A stretch of 15,878 nucleotides of DNA, taken from positions 1 to 15,878 of the forward strand of contig JADJPB010000018.1 in assembly GCA_016713445.1 (NCBI GenBank), written 5' to 3'. This document shows, piece by piece, positions 1-8,080 of the stretch; positions within the stretch are counted from its first letter, which is position 1, and each line of letters begins with the position of its first letter. The translations under genes were made by a program, and so were the position numbers. Below the pieces are notes generated by a model that had not been told where the DNA came from, searched no databases, and saw nothing but the letters and a program-made list of their open reading frames with translations. The stretch comes from Bacteroidota bacterium. Its GTDB lineage: Bacteria; Bacteroidota; Bacteroidia; AKYH767-A; OLB10.

Positions 1-1161
1 GCTAAGACTACATAGCGAAAATCTGGTTGCCAAAATTTTAGGGCAAAATTTTACGGATAGAATCAACGGGTCCCCAATAGCAGTACAAAATATTCATGAC
101 TGAGCGATGAAAAAATGTTGTTGTCGGGCATGTGGCCTTCCACATAGGCTTTTTGCAGATGGTCTAGTTCAACAATAGGAAATTCTTTGTGAATTTGTTT
201 TGGATTTCTTCCGCACTTTGTGCAGCTCTTTCACTTGAAGTAAAAATGCATCGGAATTTACGGCCGTAGTTTCAGACAGCTGGAGCATGTTTGAACTTAA
301 ATAATCACAATTTCGGTAGATGGATTGAAAATCGTTGGATGATTTAAAATACATACGATGTAAAAAGTTTCACGTGATGTTTCGTATGCGCCTGAGTCGG
401 CAGCTGTTAATGATCTTCTGCATGTACTACTATCGTCGCTGGTCCAATAGTAAGTAGCATTGAACTTTGCATTTAGAGATTCTAAATTGGCAGTAACGGA
501 AGTCCATACTTTCCGCTTCCTCCGCTTTATTGATAGTAATTTCGGTTTGCATACCGCTCGTAAGTCAAGCAATACGTCGATAACCAGGAAGTTCTTTAAA
601 CCAATTCGCCAACTTCATCACATACAAAGCATGAATCGGAATATTCTTGGCACGTGCTTGTTCGCAGTACTTCACATACTCGTAACCGTTAGCTGTTTAC
701 CATTCCATTTCCTACCAGATAAATCATCTTCACGCATCATTTCCGATCCGACCAACTCATCCATTCACAGCAGTACGAATGGCTTCACTTACGATCTGAT
801 CTCCTTTTTCGATGGATGGGCGTAACTTGTACAACTCCATCTCAATTAAATCAAAAATTATTGGTAAGCGGGCTAAAATCTTAACATAGGAATTTTCTCT
901 GCCGAAGCTTGGTCGGGAAAAACCAATCACGCCAATGCGCAAATCGGGTTTAGGATCCATGTGGTTGGCTTGATTAATAATAAGCCACAAATTATCGCGC
1001 AGGTCATTGATAAGTCCGTTGGTACTTCCGCTGAGGTCTACGCAAAACAAGTTCCAATGGCTTATGTCCGTTTGAATAATGCTTTACACCACCATCTCCA
1101 CCAGCATTCACGCAGCAGTTACAAAAAACAAAGTCGAAATCAACATCAATTTCCCTTCCAT
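1..1161 (-). CDS. VWA domain protein, exported, frameshifted and cut by the window edge
   Basis: Reconstructed across several frames on the minus strand. A hydrophobic N-terminus (LISTLFFVTAA) looks like a signal peptide. A VWA domain follows, with the metal-ion adhesion motif DLSGSTNG (DxSxS) at about 1014-1047, then IYLVGNG and a segment reading EQARAKNIPIHALYV and ELPGYRRIA. After the domain come LNAKFNATYY near 475 and SERAAQSAEEIQNK near 195-235, a C-terminal arrangement I recall from Bacteroidota VWA proteins. VWA domains bind partners through a divalent cation; no enzymatic role is implied. The start is either the ATG at 1161 or the one at 1169; the second gives a more basic signal peptide (MLKWKG...) if one indel is repaired. 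Breaks are visible near 1045-1110, 700-760, 570 and 430. The coding signal weakens below about 90, so the 3' end is uncertain. The partner and role are unknown. Confidence 0.7.
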
Positions 1162-1169
1162 TTTAACAT

Positions 1170-1416
1170 TAAACTACTATTCAAATTGATAAAGCCCATC
1201 AAACACAAATTTCAATTTTTAAGAGATATAGCTCATCTCCCCCAAAAAAAAGTTATTAAGAATACAATGTGATTATCCAATAGTATGCAATAGAAATGAA
1301 CTATAGCATAGTTGAATTAGAAATCGTGAAAAACAATTACACTTTGAGATTAACTCTTAAAACAACAACAAATTGTGATAAATTGAGGGCGTTTTGTATC
1401 AAAAGTCTAATGGACA
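1170..1416. other. Non-coding spacer between mqnB and the VWA gene
   Basis: About 247 AT-rich bases between the mqnB stop and the VWA start, both on the minus strand. A short plus-strand reading frame from 1296 crosses it but runs into antisense mqnB and has no coding features. A weak inverted repeat (GAGAT/ATCTC, 7-base loop) lies at 1223-1239 beside a C-run and A-run. I see no convincing promoter for the VWA gene. Confidence 0.4.
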
Positions 1417-2072
1417 CTATAAAAAATACTCCTTCAAATAGACTGACAATGACCCTATCGCCTCCTCAAATTTCCAATTATCGCGATTTCTTAGCTCTAC
1501 ATAATTGGAAATTGCACGAACTTGTATCGAAGCAACTCCGGCCATTGCCAGGCATAGAAAAAAGCTGCACCTTCCATGGATTCCACTTGCGCAGCACTTC
1601 GCTTTTAAATTGTGCAATATGTTCGGTATTCCCGTGAACAGTATTTACACTGGCTCCGGTCACTTTCGGTAAGTTCCCTCGCACTTCCATTCGCCCATCA
1701 GTACCAATTTTCCATTCACAAATGGAGGCTCATTCATCTCCAACAAATTCATCTCGAATAGAGAAATGATTGGTCATTGTCCTCCACCTACATCTGCAAA
1801 CTCATCTGAAATAACTTCCACGACGCTCCCTAAAGGAATTGAAAAATCGAGAGCTCCAGCAACTCCAAAATTTACAGCGACATCAAAGAATCAGTTGTTA
1901 AGATTTTGCCTAAATGATAAGCAGTAAGTGTAAGTCAACACCCGTTATCAACAACGACTTCCCATTGCCCAAAAGGTCGGGATAAAATCCTTTTTAGAGA
2001 TCCATCAAGTCCCAAAGCAGTTGATTCCAATGGAGTAGCACAAATAAAGAGAATCTTTTCACTCGGGTTCAT
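1417..2072 (-). CDS. mqnB: Futalosine hydrolase (menaquinone biosynthesis), frameshifted
   Basis: Hydrolyses futalosine to dehypoxanthine futalosine plus hypoxanthine in the futalosine route to menaquinone; cytosolic, in the nucleoside phosphorylase (PNP/UDP) family. Reading across frames gives MNPSEKILFICATPLES, LTLTAYHLGKIL, VAVNFGVAGALDFSIPLGSV (the family's glycine-rich core), SDEFADVGGG, then VTGASVNTVHGNTEHIA, ACLAMAGVASIQVRAISNYV and RNRDNWKFEEAI at the C-terminus. The VTGASVNTVHGN and RAISNYV.. RD.NWK pattern distinguishes it from MTA/SAH nucleosidase. The span of about 218 residues fits the family. The start at 2072 was chosen because the longer frame from 2225 would cover the divergent promoter and PTPS start. 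Breaks occur near 1935, 1780, 1690 and 1570. The SMEGA motif expected around 1565 is disrupted by an indel (WKVQLF). Confidence 0.85.
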
Positions 2073-2076
2073 GGGG

Positions 2077-2084
2077 CAAATATA
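2077..2084 (-). promoter_or_regulatory. Possible -7 box of mqnB
   Basis: TATATTTG on the minus strand matches the Bacteroidota -7 consensus TAnnTTTG and ends four bases before the mqnB ATG, so transcription would begin at or very near the start codon (leaderless). No TTTG is seen at the -33 position, so the call is weak. Confidence 0.25.
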
Positions 2085-2113
2085 GTGCAATACACTGTCT
2101 TCGTGCTTATTGT

Positions 2114-2147
2114 AGTTGTGAAAGATCAGAAAAAAGACGTAATTTTG
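2114..2147 (+). promoter_or_regulatory. Bacteroidota-type promoter of the PTPS-folE run
   Basis: AGTTG at 2114-2118, a 21-base spacer, then TAATTTTG at 2140-2147 match the primary sigma factor consensus (TTTG, 19-21 bases, TAnnTTTG). Transcription would begin around 2153, about 30 bases before the ATG at 2184. AAAAAGGA at 2166-2173 is a likely purine-rich ribosome binding site. It faces the divergent mqnB promoter region. Confidence 0.5.
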
Positions 2148-2183
2148 TTGACTTAACGTCCTTGCAAAAAGGAACATTACAAT

Positions 2184-2594
2184 ATGCTGTATATCACAAG
2201 AAAAGAAAGATTTAACGCTGCCCATAAGTTACATAGACAAGATTGGAGCCACGATAAAAACATGGAAGTTTTTGGGAAATGTTCTAATCCAAACTGGCAT
2301 GGTCATAACTACGACTTATTTATTTACGGTAAAAGGAAATATTAATCCCGAGACAGGATTTGTCATCGATTTAAAATTCTTAAGTCACTTGATCAAAGAA
2401 AGGTAGTAGATAAGATCGATCATAAAAATGTAAATTTAGATGTAGACTTTATGGAAGGCAAAATGGCTTCCACGGAAGTGTTGGCTCAAGCTATCTGGGA
2501 TGAACTGGCTGATGCAATCAAAGAACAAGGATGTTCATTACATTGCATCAAATTATACGAGACAGAAAATAATTTCGTTGAATACTTCGGATAA
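2184..2594 (+). CDS. 6-pyruvoyl-tetrahydropterin synthase / QueD family protein, frameshifted
   Basis: Acts on dihydroneopterin triphosphate, giving 6-pyruvoyl-tetrahydropterin or, in QueD enzymes, 6-carboxy-tetrahydropterin on the path to queuosine. The N-terminus reads MLYITRKERFNAAHKLHR, with the first zinc histidine (His14) in AAHKL. KCSNPNWHGHNY supplies the catalytic Cys33 and zinc ligands His39 and His41. DHKNVNLDVDF carries the Asp/His catalytic pair, and LYETENNFVEYF at the end carries the substrate-binding Glu. The length of about 136 residues is usual for the family. Two breaks, near 2325 and 2402, force three frames. folE follows immediately, so the enzyme making its substrate sits next door. 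Sequence alone does not let me choose between PTPS and QueD; no other queuosine gene is in view. Confidence 0.88.
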
Positions 2595-2607
2595 AAAAAA
2601 TAACGAT

Positions 2608-3240
2608 TTGGCAAACCACAATCACATACACGATACAGAAGATTTGGAGGGATATGTTCGCAACGATTCATATCATCTGGAAACGACCGAGCAATTAGCA
2701 AGTCAATACAAATCCATCGTTGAAAATTAGGAGAAGATGTAAATCGCGAAGGTCTACTAAAAACTCCGGAGCGCGTGGCTAAGTCGATGCAATTTTTAAT
2801 GCATGGATACGATTTAGATCCAGTAGCTATTTTAAATTCTGCTAAATTCAAGGAGGACTACAAACAAATGGTAATCGTGAAAGACATTGAATTGTACAGT
2901 CTGTGCGAGCATCATCTTTACCCTTCTTTGGAAAAGCACATATCGCTTACATTCCCAATAATTACATTGTAGGTTTAAGTAAAATCCAAGAATTGTAGAT
3001 GCATTTGCTCGACGTTTACAAGTTCAAGAAAGATTAACAACTGATATTCGCGATTGTATTCAGTCGACATTAGAACCACTGGGCGTAGCGGTGGTAATTG
3101 AAGCGCAACATTTGTGTATGCAGATGCGCGGCGTACAAAAACAAAATTCGGTAACCACCACATCGGCATTCACCGGTGAATTCGAAAACGACAGAACTAG
3201 CAAAGAATTTATTTCTCTCATACAAGGAAAGCTTCATTAA
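2608..3240 (+). CDS. folE: GTP cyclohydrolase I, frameshifted
   Basis: Converts GTP to 7,8-dihydroneopterin triphosphate, the entry step to folate, tetrahydropterins and 7-deazaguanines. Reconstructed motifs: GEDVNREGLLKTPERVAKSM, IELYSLCEHHLLPFFGKAHI with the zinc-binding Cys and His, VGLSKIPRIVDAFARRLQVQ, TDIRDCIQSTLEPLGVAV, EAQHLCMQMRGVQKQNSVTT with the second zinc Cys, and a C-terminal EFISLIQGKLH. About 210 residues is normal. Repairing three missing homopolymer bases (near 2730, 2920 and 2983) restores a single frame. The start is unclear: no ATG lies in frame just after the PTPS stop, and TTG at 2608 is used here; a lost base in the A-run at 2593-2600 could hide an ATG. It lies about 13 bases after the PTPS gene, so the two are probably co-transcribed. 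Confidence 0.9.
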
Positions 3241-3274
3241 AAGTTTCTTCCTAAAAAAATAAAAATTACTGATC

Positions 3275-4142
3275 ATGAAAGCATACATCTTCCCCGGACA
3301 AGGTTCGCAATTCTCAGGAATGGGAAAAGAACTTTATGAAACTTCTGCATTGGCAAAAGAAATGTTTGAACAAGCGAATGATATCATTGGATTTAGAATT
3401 TCAGACATTATGTTTGCTGGAACCGATGAAGAACTTCGTCAAACCAATGTGACGCAACCTGCCATTTTATTCACTCGGTAATACAAGCTCGAGTGATGGG
3501 CGATGATTTTAAACCCGATATGGTGGCAGGACATTCTCTTGGAGAATTTTCTGCTTTAGTGGCCAATGGAACGTTGAGTTTTGAAGATGGATTAAAGTTG
3601 GTAATAGAGCGTGCGAACGCCATGCAAAAAGCCTGTGAGATTACACCGGGAACCATGGCTGCTGTTTTGGCTTTGGAAGATGAGAAAGTAGAAATAATTT
3701 GTGCGGAAACGCCAGGAATTGTGGTGGCTGCCAACTATAATTGTCCGGGCCAATTGGTGATTTCAGGAGAGGTAGAAGCGGTGAAAGCAGCTTGCGAGAA
3801 ACTAACGGCTGCGGGTGCACGAAGAGCCTTATTACTACCAGTGGGTGGAGCGTTTCATAGTCCATTAATGGAGCCGGCACGCGAGAAATTAGCGGCGGCT
3901 ATTGAGTCTACTACTTTTAACACTCCTACTTGTCCGGTGTATCAAAATGCAACAGCAACTCCACAAACGGATATTACTGCAATTCGCAAAAATTTAATTG
4001 CGCAATTGACGGCTCCCGTAAAATGGACACAAAGTGTAGAGCATATGTTAGCGGACGGAGCCAACACATTTACCGAAGTTGGTCCGGGCAAAGTATTGCA
4101 AGGACTCGTGAAAAAATCAACAAAGAAGCGGTCATCGTTTAA
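3275..4142 (+). CDS. fabD: Malonyl-CoA:ACP transacylase, frameshifted
   Basis: Transfers malonyl from CoA to acyl carrier protein to start fatty acid elongation; cytosolic. The N-terminus MKAYIFPGQGSQFSGMGKEL is diagnostic. GHSLGEFSALV holds the catalytic Ser, ERANAMQKA the malonate-binding Arg, and GGAFHSPLM the catalytic His. The C-terminus EVGPGKVLQGLVKK continues to INKEAVIV and stops at 4142. The span gives about 289 residues, the usual length. Two indels break it: one near 3470, where PAIL is followed by a false stop, and one missing A in the run near 4112, which makes the frame read on into purB. The ATG is 35 bases after the folE stop, behind an A-rich stretch, so it may belong to the same transcript. 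Confidence 0.93.
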
Positions 4143-4162
4143 TAACATTTCAATCATTTTAC

Positions 4163-4183
4163 CCTCGATAAAATTTATCGAGG
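4163..4183 (+). terminator. Perfect palindrome after fabD
   Basis: Ten-base arms CCTCGATAAA and TTTATCGAGG around one central A, followed by a T-rich stretch (CATTCATTCTATTATT). It lies 20 bases after the fabD stop and 30 before the purB start. It could be a terminator or attenuator of fabD, or an operator for purB; the lack of a true T run makes termination uncertain. Confidence 0.4.
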
Positions 4184-4212
4184 CATTCATTCTATTATTC
4201 CAAGTAAAACAC

Positions 4213-5566
4213 ATGAATCTCCACCCCTTAAATGCCATTTCACCCATTGACGGACGATATAGAAACAGTTGCGAAGAATTAGCACTCTACTTCTCTGAAG
4301 AGGCATTGATGCGTTATCGCGTTTTAGTGGAAGTAGAATATTTTATTGAATTATGCGAACTTCCATTACCACAACTTCAACAGTTCGACAAAAATAAATT
4401 CAAAGACTTGCGCGCTATCTACCATGACTTCAAACATGAAGATGCCTTGCATATTAAGAGCATTGAAAAAACGACGAATCATGATGTGAAGGCTGTTGAA
4501 TATTTCATAAAAGAAAAATTTGATGCGTTGGGGTTACAAGAACACAAAGAATTTATTCACTTTGGATTGACCTCGCAAGACATCAACAACACTGCCATAC
4601 CGCTGAGTATTTTAGAGGCGAACACACAAATTTATTTGCCAGCGATCAAAGCCATCAGTGAAAAAATTCAATTGGTGGCAAAAGATTGGAAAGACATTCC
4701 GATGTTAGCGCGTACACATGGACAACCGGCCTCCCCTACTCGACTGGGCAAAGAAATTTATATTTTTCATCATCGCTTACAAGCGCAATTAGAATTATTA
4801 AACAGCATTACCTCTTCAGCGAAATTTGGGTGGAGCAACGGGTAATTTCAATGCACATGCCGTTGCTTATCCAGATATTGATTGGATTGCTTTTAGCGAT
4901 CGATTCATCCAACGTTTAGGTTTGCAGCGCTCGGCTTACACCACACAAATTGAGCATTACGACAACATGGCGGCTCTCTTTGATTCCATGAAACGCATCA
5001 ACACCATTTTGGTTGATTTATCGAGAGACATGTGGACGTATATCTCCATGAACTACTTCACGCAAAGAGTAGTTGCCAATGAAGTAGGTTCATCCGCGAT
5101 GCCACACAAAGTAAACCCCATTGACTTTGAAAATGCAGAAGGAAATTTAGGAATGGCCAATGCTTTGTTTGAACACTTAGCTGCGAAATTACCGGTATCG
5201 AGGTTACAGAGAGATTTAACAGATTCAACGGTATTAAGAAATGTAGGCGTTCCGTATGCACACACCTTGATTGCATGCAAATCATTACTGAAAGGATTTA
5301 ATAAAATCAGTGTCAATGCGGATATCATTCAGCAAGACCTTTCCGAAAACTGGGCGGTAGTTGCCGAGGCGATACAAACTATTTTACGAAGAGAAGCGTT
5401 TCCAAATCCCTATGAAGCGTTGAAATCATTGACAAGAACAGGCGAGAAAATTAATCCCGATACCATTTCAAAATTCATTGACGGATTGGAAGTTTCTGAT
5501 AAACTAAAAACAGAATTACGAAAAATCACTCCGTTCAATTATACGGGGGTGGTGAAGGAGTTTTAG
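4213..5566 (+). CDS. purB: Adenylosuccinate lyase, one frameshift
   Basis: Cleaves SAICAR to AICAR and adenylosuccinate to AMP, both releasing fumarate, in purine synthesis. The start MNLHPLNAISPIDGRY matches the family and resembles the E. coli type. HFGLTSQDINNTA and MLARTHGQPASPTRLGKE carry the conserved substrate-binding and catalytic His regions. The fumarase-superfamily signature GSSAMPHKVNP, with the catalytic Ser loop, lies at about 5090-5122. SENWAVVAEAIQTILRR and a C-terminal YTGVVKEF complete the fold; about 451 residues is the normal size. One extra G in the run at 4828-4830 (FGGATGNFNAH read as FGWSNG) shifts the frame. The hairpin before it and the gap after fabD leave open whether it has its own promoter. 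Confidence 0.95.
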
Positions 5567-5598
5567 TTAATTGCTTATTTTATCAATTAATACTTGAT

Positions 5599-5694
5599 GG
5601 GCCGCAGATTTATTATGATGGTAGCGAGGCTTCGCTATGATTTTTTATGATTCCACAGCGCCCGCTGCGCCTCCCCTGCGTTCCCCGCGGTTAA
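5599..5694. repeat. Hairpin-rich intergenic element between convergent genes
   Basis: A block opening with CCGCAGATTTA and closing with CTGCGTTCCCCGCGGTTAA, so its ends are roughly inverted (CCGCAG against CTGCG...CGCGG). It encloses two hairpins, TAGCGA-GGCT-TCGCTA and CAGCG-CC-CGCTG. The GC-rich half stands out from the AT-rich surroundings. From memory, blocks of this kind (ccgcaga... to ...tgcggttaa) recur between genes in many Bacteroidota genomes; only one copy is in this window, so repetition cannot be shown here. Confidence 0.45.
5622..5646 (+). terminator. Probable intrinsic terminator of purB
   Basis: A six-base-pair stem TAGCGA/TCGCTA with loop GGCT at 5622-5637, followed by ATGATTTTTT ending at 5646. 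It lies 55 bases after the purB stop. The T tract is on the plus side only, so it suits purB rather than the convergent gene. Confidence 0.5.
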
Positions 5695-5713
5695 GTTGTC
5701 AGTACTTTATGAG

Positions 5714-7246
5714 CTAAAGTTTAAAAACTTTGCCCTGTACTTTATCCTTCTCCGTTGTTAAAGAAACAATATAAACCCCACTAGCCACACCATTCAAATT
5801 TATTTCAGTAGTAAAATACCCTCCACTTATCACCTCCACTTTCCTCTCATAAATCACTCTCCCTTCCACATCAAACAACCTTAACACCCCGCTCTTGCCT
5901 TTTAACTTCGACGCATTCACATGAATCATATTCCACTCGGGATTAAACCAAGCTTGCATCCAAGCTCCCCTCTCCTCTGGAGAGGGGTTGGGGGAGAGGC
6001 CTACGCTCAATGTATCGCACGGACTCCCTACCCATGCTCCCAGCTCGTAATCGGGATTATTTGGAAGACCAAAGTAAGATCTTCCTGTTCCTAAATTAAA
6101 ACTGAAGGGTTGGAAATCGCAGGCGGCGCCTAAAGAATCTGGATAATTAATTACACTTAAGTTATTATTAATGGTTGTGTAGGCGGTGCTTGTATCTGGG
6201 TATGGCCAGGAAAAATTTTCATCAAATGCTGATATATATATATTATCGTCAGGAGCTAATTTCATTTGCCAAGGGGCTGTAGGAGCAATAAAAGAGTCAA
6301 CCACAAATTTGCTCGCTGAAATATTTGTTGCCAATAAATCATATTGCAAAATATAATATGTAGAAGTTGACTGAGATGCGTCTATAACATAGAGTTTCGA
6401 ATTATCCTTAGAATAGGCACAACTTGTTATTGTATGTAAATAGGGTGCAGACGATGGTTCCAGTTCAATTGGGATTGTTGAAGTTATAAGACCTGAACAT
6501 CTGTCGAAATTGTAAATTTCAATTAGACCTCTTGTGGTAACATTGGCAAATTGATTCCCATCGTTTGAAAAAATCAAATGACCAAGACCAGTAGAATGTA
6601 CTGATCCGATGCTTTGAGAAAACGGCCCATTAATTCCAATTGTTGAAATCAAATAAAAAGTAAATTCATTGGTAGCTATTTGTCCAGATGGTGGATACCA
6701 CTTTTGTGAAACCACCCACCAATCTCTCCCATTACCATGTCGCACGCTCATTAATCCATCAAACGCGGGAAAATTATTGAGCTGAACATTTTTTTGAATG
6801 ACCAATCCCGAGTCATTATTTGCCTTATAATTTACTCTTGTATAATAAAATCCATATCTTGAAGCCGATGTAACACCAATTGTAAATAAATAAATTATAG
6901 AATCATTTCCCGGGTCAGGTATAAATAAACTGGAATGATACCACAACCCGCCATAAATTCTTCCTGTGTCAGTAATATCAATATCAAATTTATTCCATAC
7001 TGAAGGTCTTAAGGGATTAAGATTGTAGTTGTAGCCAGTGTAAAGTAATATGCCGTTTGAATCAGAAATACAAGCAGATCCATTTCTGTATGTATGCGCG
7101 GAAACACCAACTGTTGGATTGTTTGGGTTGCTCCAATTTATATAAGCACTATCACCGAAAGCCCAATGATTGTTGTTATATTGACCGTTAGCTTTCACCC
7201 CAAACAATAACAATATAATACAAGAAAGTGTTTTAATTTCATTCAT
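5714..7246 (-). CDS. Secreted propeller-like T9SS protein A (510 residues, intact)
   Basis: One unbroken frame. An N-terminal signal peptide (IKTLSCIILLLFGVKANGQ) precedes a mature start NNNHWAFGDSAYINWSN, the 'W.FG..a.i.w' opening common in Bacteroidota secreted propeller-like proteins. Repeated strands such as HLIFSNDGNQFANVTTRGLI, CAYSKDNSKLYVID and QMKLAPDDNIYISAFD resemble beta-propeller blades. Residues about 445-510 form a T9SS type A sorting domain (GVLRLFDVEGRVIYERKV, ASGVYIVSL, KVFKL), so the protein should cross the outer membrane through T9SS and be anchored or released. The ATG lies three bases after the stop of the upstream gene fragment, so translation may be coupled. It is a paralogue of protein B (8081-9603). 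An in-frame palindromic repeat is inserted around residues 415-428. Substrate and function are unknown. Confidence 0.88.
   Translation of the reverse strand: MNEIKTLSCIILLLFGVKANGQYNNNHWAFGDSAYINWSNPNNPTVGVSAHTYRNGSACISDSNGILLYTGYNYNLNPLRPSVWNKFDIDITDTGRIYGGLWYHSSLFIPDPGNDSIIYLFTIGVTSASRYGFYYTRVNYKANNDSGLVIQKNVQLNNFPAFDGLMSVRHGNGRDWWVVSQKWYPPSGQIATNEFTFYLISTIGINGPFSQSIGSVHSTGLGHLIFSNDGNQFANVTTRGLIEIYNFDRCSGLITSTIPIELEPSSAPYLHTITSCAYSKDNSKLYVIDASQSTSTYYILQYDLLATNISASKFVVDSFIAPTAPWQMKLAPDDNIYISAFDENFSWPYPDTSTAYTTINNNLSVINYPDSLGAACDFQPFSFNLGTGRSYFGLPNNPDYELGAWVGSPCDTLSVGLSPNPSPEERGAWMQAWFNPEWNMIHVNASKLKGKSGVLRLFDVEGRVIYERKVEVISGGYFTTEINLNGVASGVYIVSLTTEKDKVQGKVFKL
5964..6001. repeat. GC-rich palindromic repeat inserted in the protein A gene
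   Basis: Nine-base arms CCCCTCTCC (5967-5975) and GGAGAGGGG (5979-5987) around TCT, followed by TTGGGGGAGAGGCC. On the minus strand it encodes SPNPSPEERGA in frame. The paralogue B has an unrelated acidic linker (QAENDEKNDVFF) at the same site. I know this sequence type as a dispersed repeat in Bacteroidota genomes, often translated into such peptides. It sits in the linker just before the sorting domain. Confidence 0.7.
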
Positions 7247-7249
7247 ACA

Positions 7250-8040
7250 TCATCGATTAATAATGAAACTTCCATTTAAACTTCCATCAGCGTATTTTGC
7301 TTTAACAAAATAAACACCAGGTGAAAAACCGGAAGTATTTATTAAATTCAATTGATTTCCACTAAAAAATTATTCGACCTGTAATGTCTGTTATTAATAT
7401 GCTATAAATTTTTCAATGCCAATTATTTCTATTTTACATATTCTCTCGCCGGATTTGGATAAATCAGAAGTTTCCCTTCTTTTGTATATTTATTAGGATT
7501 CATTAATCTAGCGGATGAAAGCGCTCCATCATGAATTTCTAGTCTTAGGATATTTCTTGCGACAAAGACTGCTTTTCCATAAATTAATGGATTCTCATAT
7601 GCTATCGCGTTCAATTCATCTAATTCAGTTTCTGTTAGGCTAGTATCTCCATAAATTTTCAATTTAATATAAATTCGGTACACGCGCTTAAAGTTGTATT
7701 CAATGTTGTTCGTGTCGACAAAATAATTTAATAAGGTATCAGCAGCAACGTATGCCTTATTTGCCAAAAGTGTCTCGAGAGAATCAATTTTATTAATATT
7801 ACTTGTTAATGTTTCGTTGTAGAAACTTACAAGGAGGTATCGCTGTCATCATCCATTACAATCAAGTCAGGATTTTTCTTCAATATACTAAAAAGCCATT
7901 TGACGAGCTAAATATCTGAACTCACTATAATAATTTTCTGGATAACGACTTGAATCAGTTACAATTCCACCAAAAGTTTCATTCCTTACTTTTAAGGGCA
8001 AAGGTAATCCTGTATCTTGTATCATGAATTTATTTTGAAA
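7250..8040 (-). pseudogene. 5'-truncated duplicate of the giant gene's C-terminal end
   Basis: Lacks any start, signal peptide or catalytic domain. Read across frames it parallels the C-terminal region of the giant protein: RNETFGGIVTDSSRYPENYY (giant: RNAYFGGVVADSNRYVENYY), SNINKIDSLETLLANKAYVA, DTLLNYFVDTNNIEYNFKRV, DELNAIAYENPLIYGKAVFV and LLIYPNPAREYVK. A T9SS sorting domain follows (ITDITGRIIFSGNQLNLI, SPGVYFVKAKY), ending FIINR at 7250. Homology fades upstream of about 8035, just after the protein B stop at 8081, and this marks the duplication breakpoint. Frame breaks lie near 7380-7435 and 7830-7890. The long intact stretch 7429-7767 and the kept sorting domain suggest modest decay, so translation of a sorting-only product cannot be excluded. 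Confidence 0.7.
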
Positions 8041-8080
8041 CAATTCTTCCGAACCAAATTTGCGCAAAATGCCTGATTCA

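Larger units (their letters stand above)
5714..8035 (-). repeat. Tandem duplication, downstream copy
   Basis: Contains the truncated giant-gene 3' end plus protein A. It matches 8081-10390 in gene order, junction spacing and protein sequence. Equivalent points are 2,355-2,367 bases apart: gene junctions 7250 and 9605, starts 7246 and 9603, stops 5714 and 8081, and the RNxxFGG motif near 7971 and 10326. Confidence 0.75.

Noticed and set aside
1223..1239. Hairpin as a terminator of mqnB
   Set aside because: The stem is only five base pairs with a seven-base loop and has no proper T run on the minus strand.
460..1272. Plus-strand frames at 460-825 and 961-1272
   Set aside because: Antisense shadows of the VWA gene, whose MIDAS motif and downstream segments are on the minus strand.
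1296..1637. Plus-strand frame of 113 residues
   Set aside because: Two thirds is antisense to conserved mqnB sequence, and the remainder is AT-rich spacer with no recognisable motif.
1935..2225. Longer mqnB start at 2225
   Set aside because: It would overlap the PTPS start and its promoter. The family start MNPSEKILFICAT begins at 2072.
3493..4845. A single 450-residue reading frame joining fabD and purB, as if a fusion protein
   Set aside because: fabD lacks one A near 4112 and so reads through its stop at 4142. Repairing it restores a normal C-terminus (INKEAVIV), and purB has its own well-conserved ATG at 4213.
2184..4845. Programmed frameshifting or an altered genetic code as explanation for the broken genes
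   Set aside because: The breaks fall at different, unconserved places in unrelated housekeeping genes and track homopolymer length. No slippery-site pattern recurs, and neighbouring genes use normal stops.
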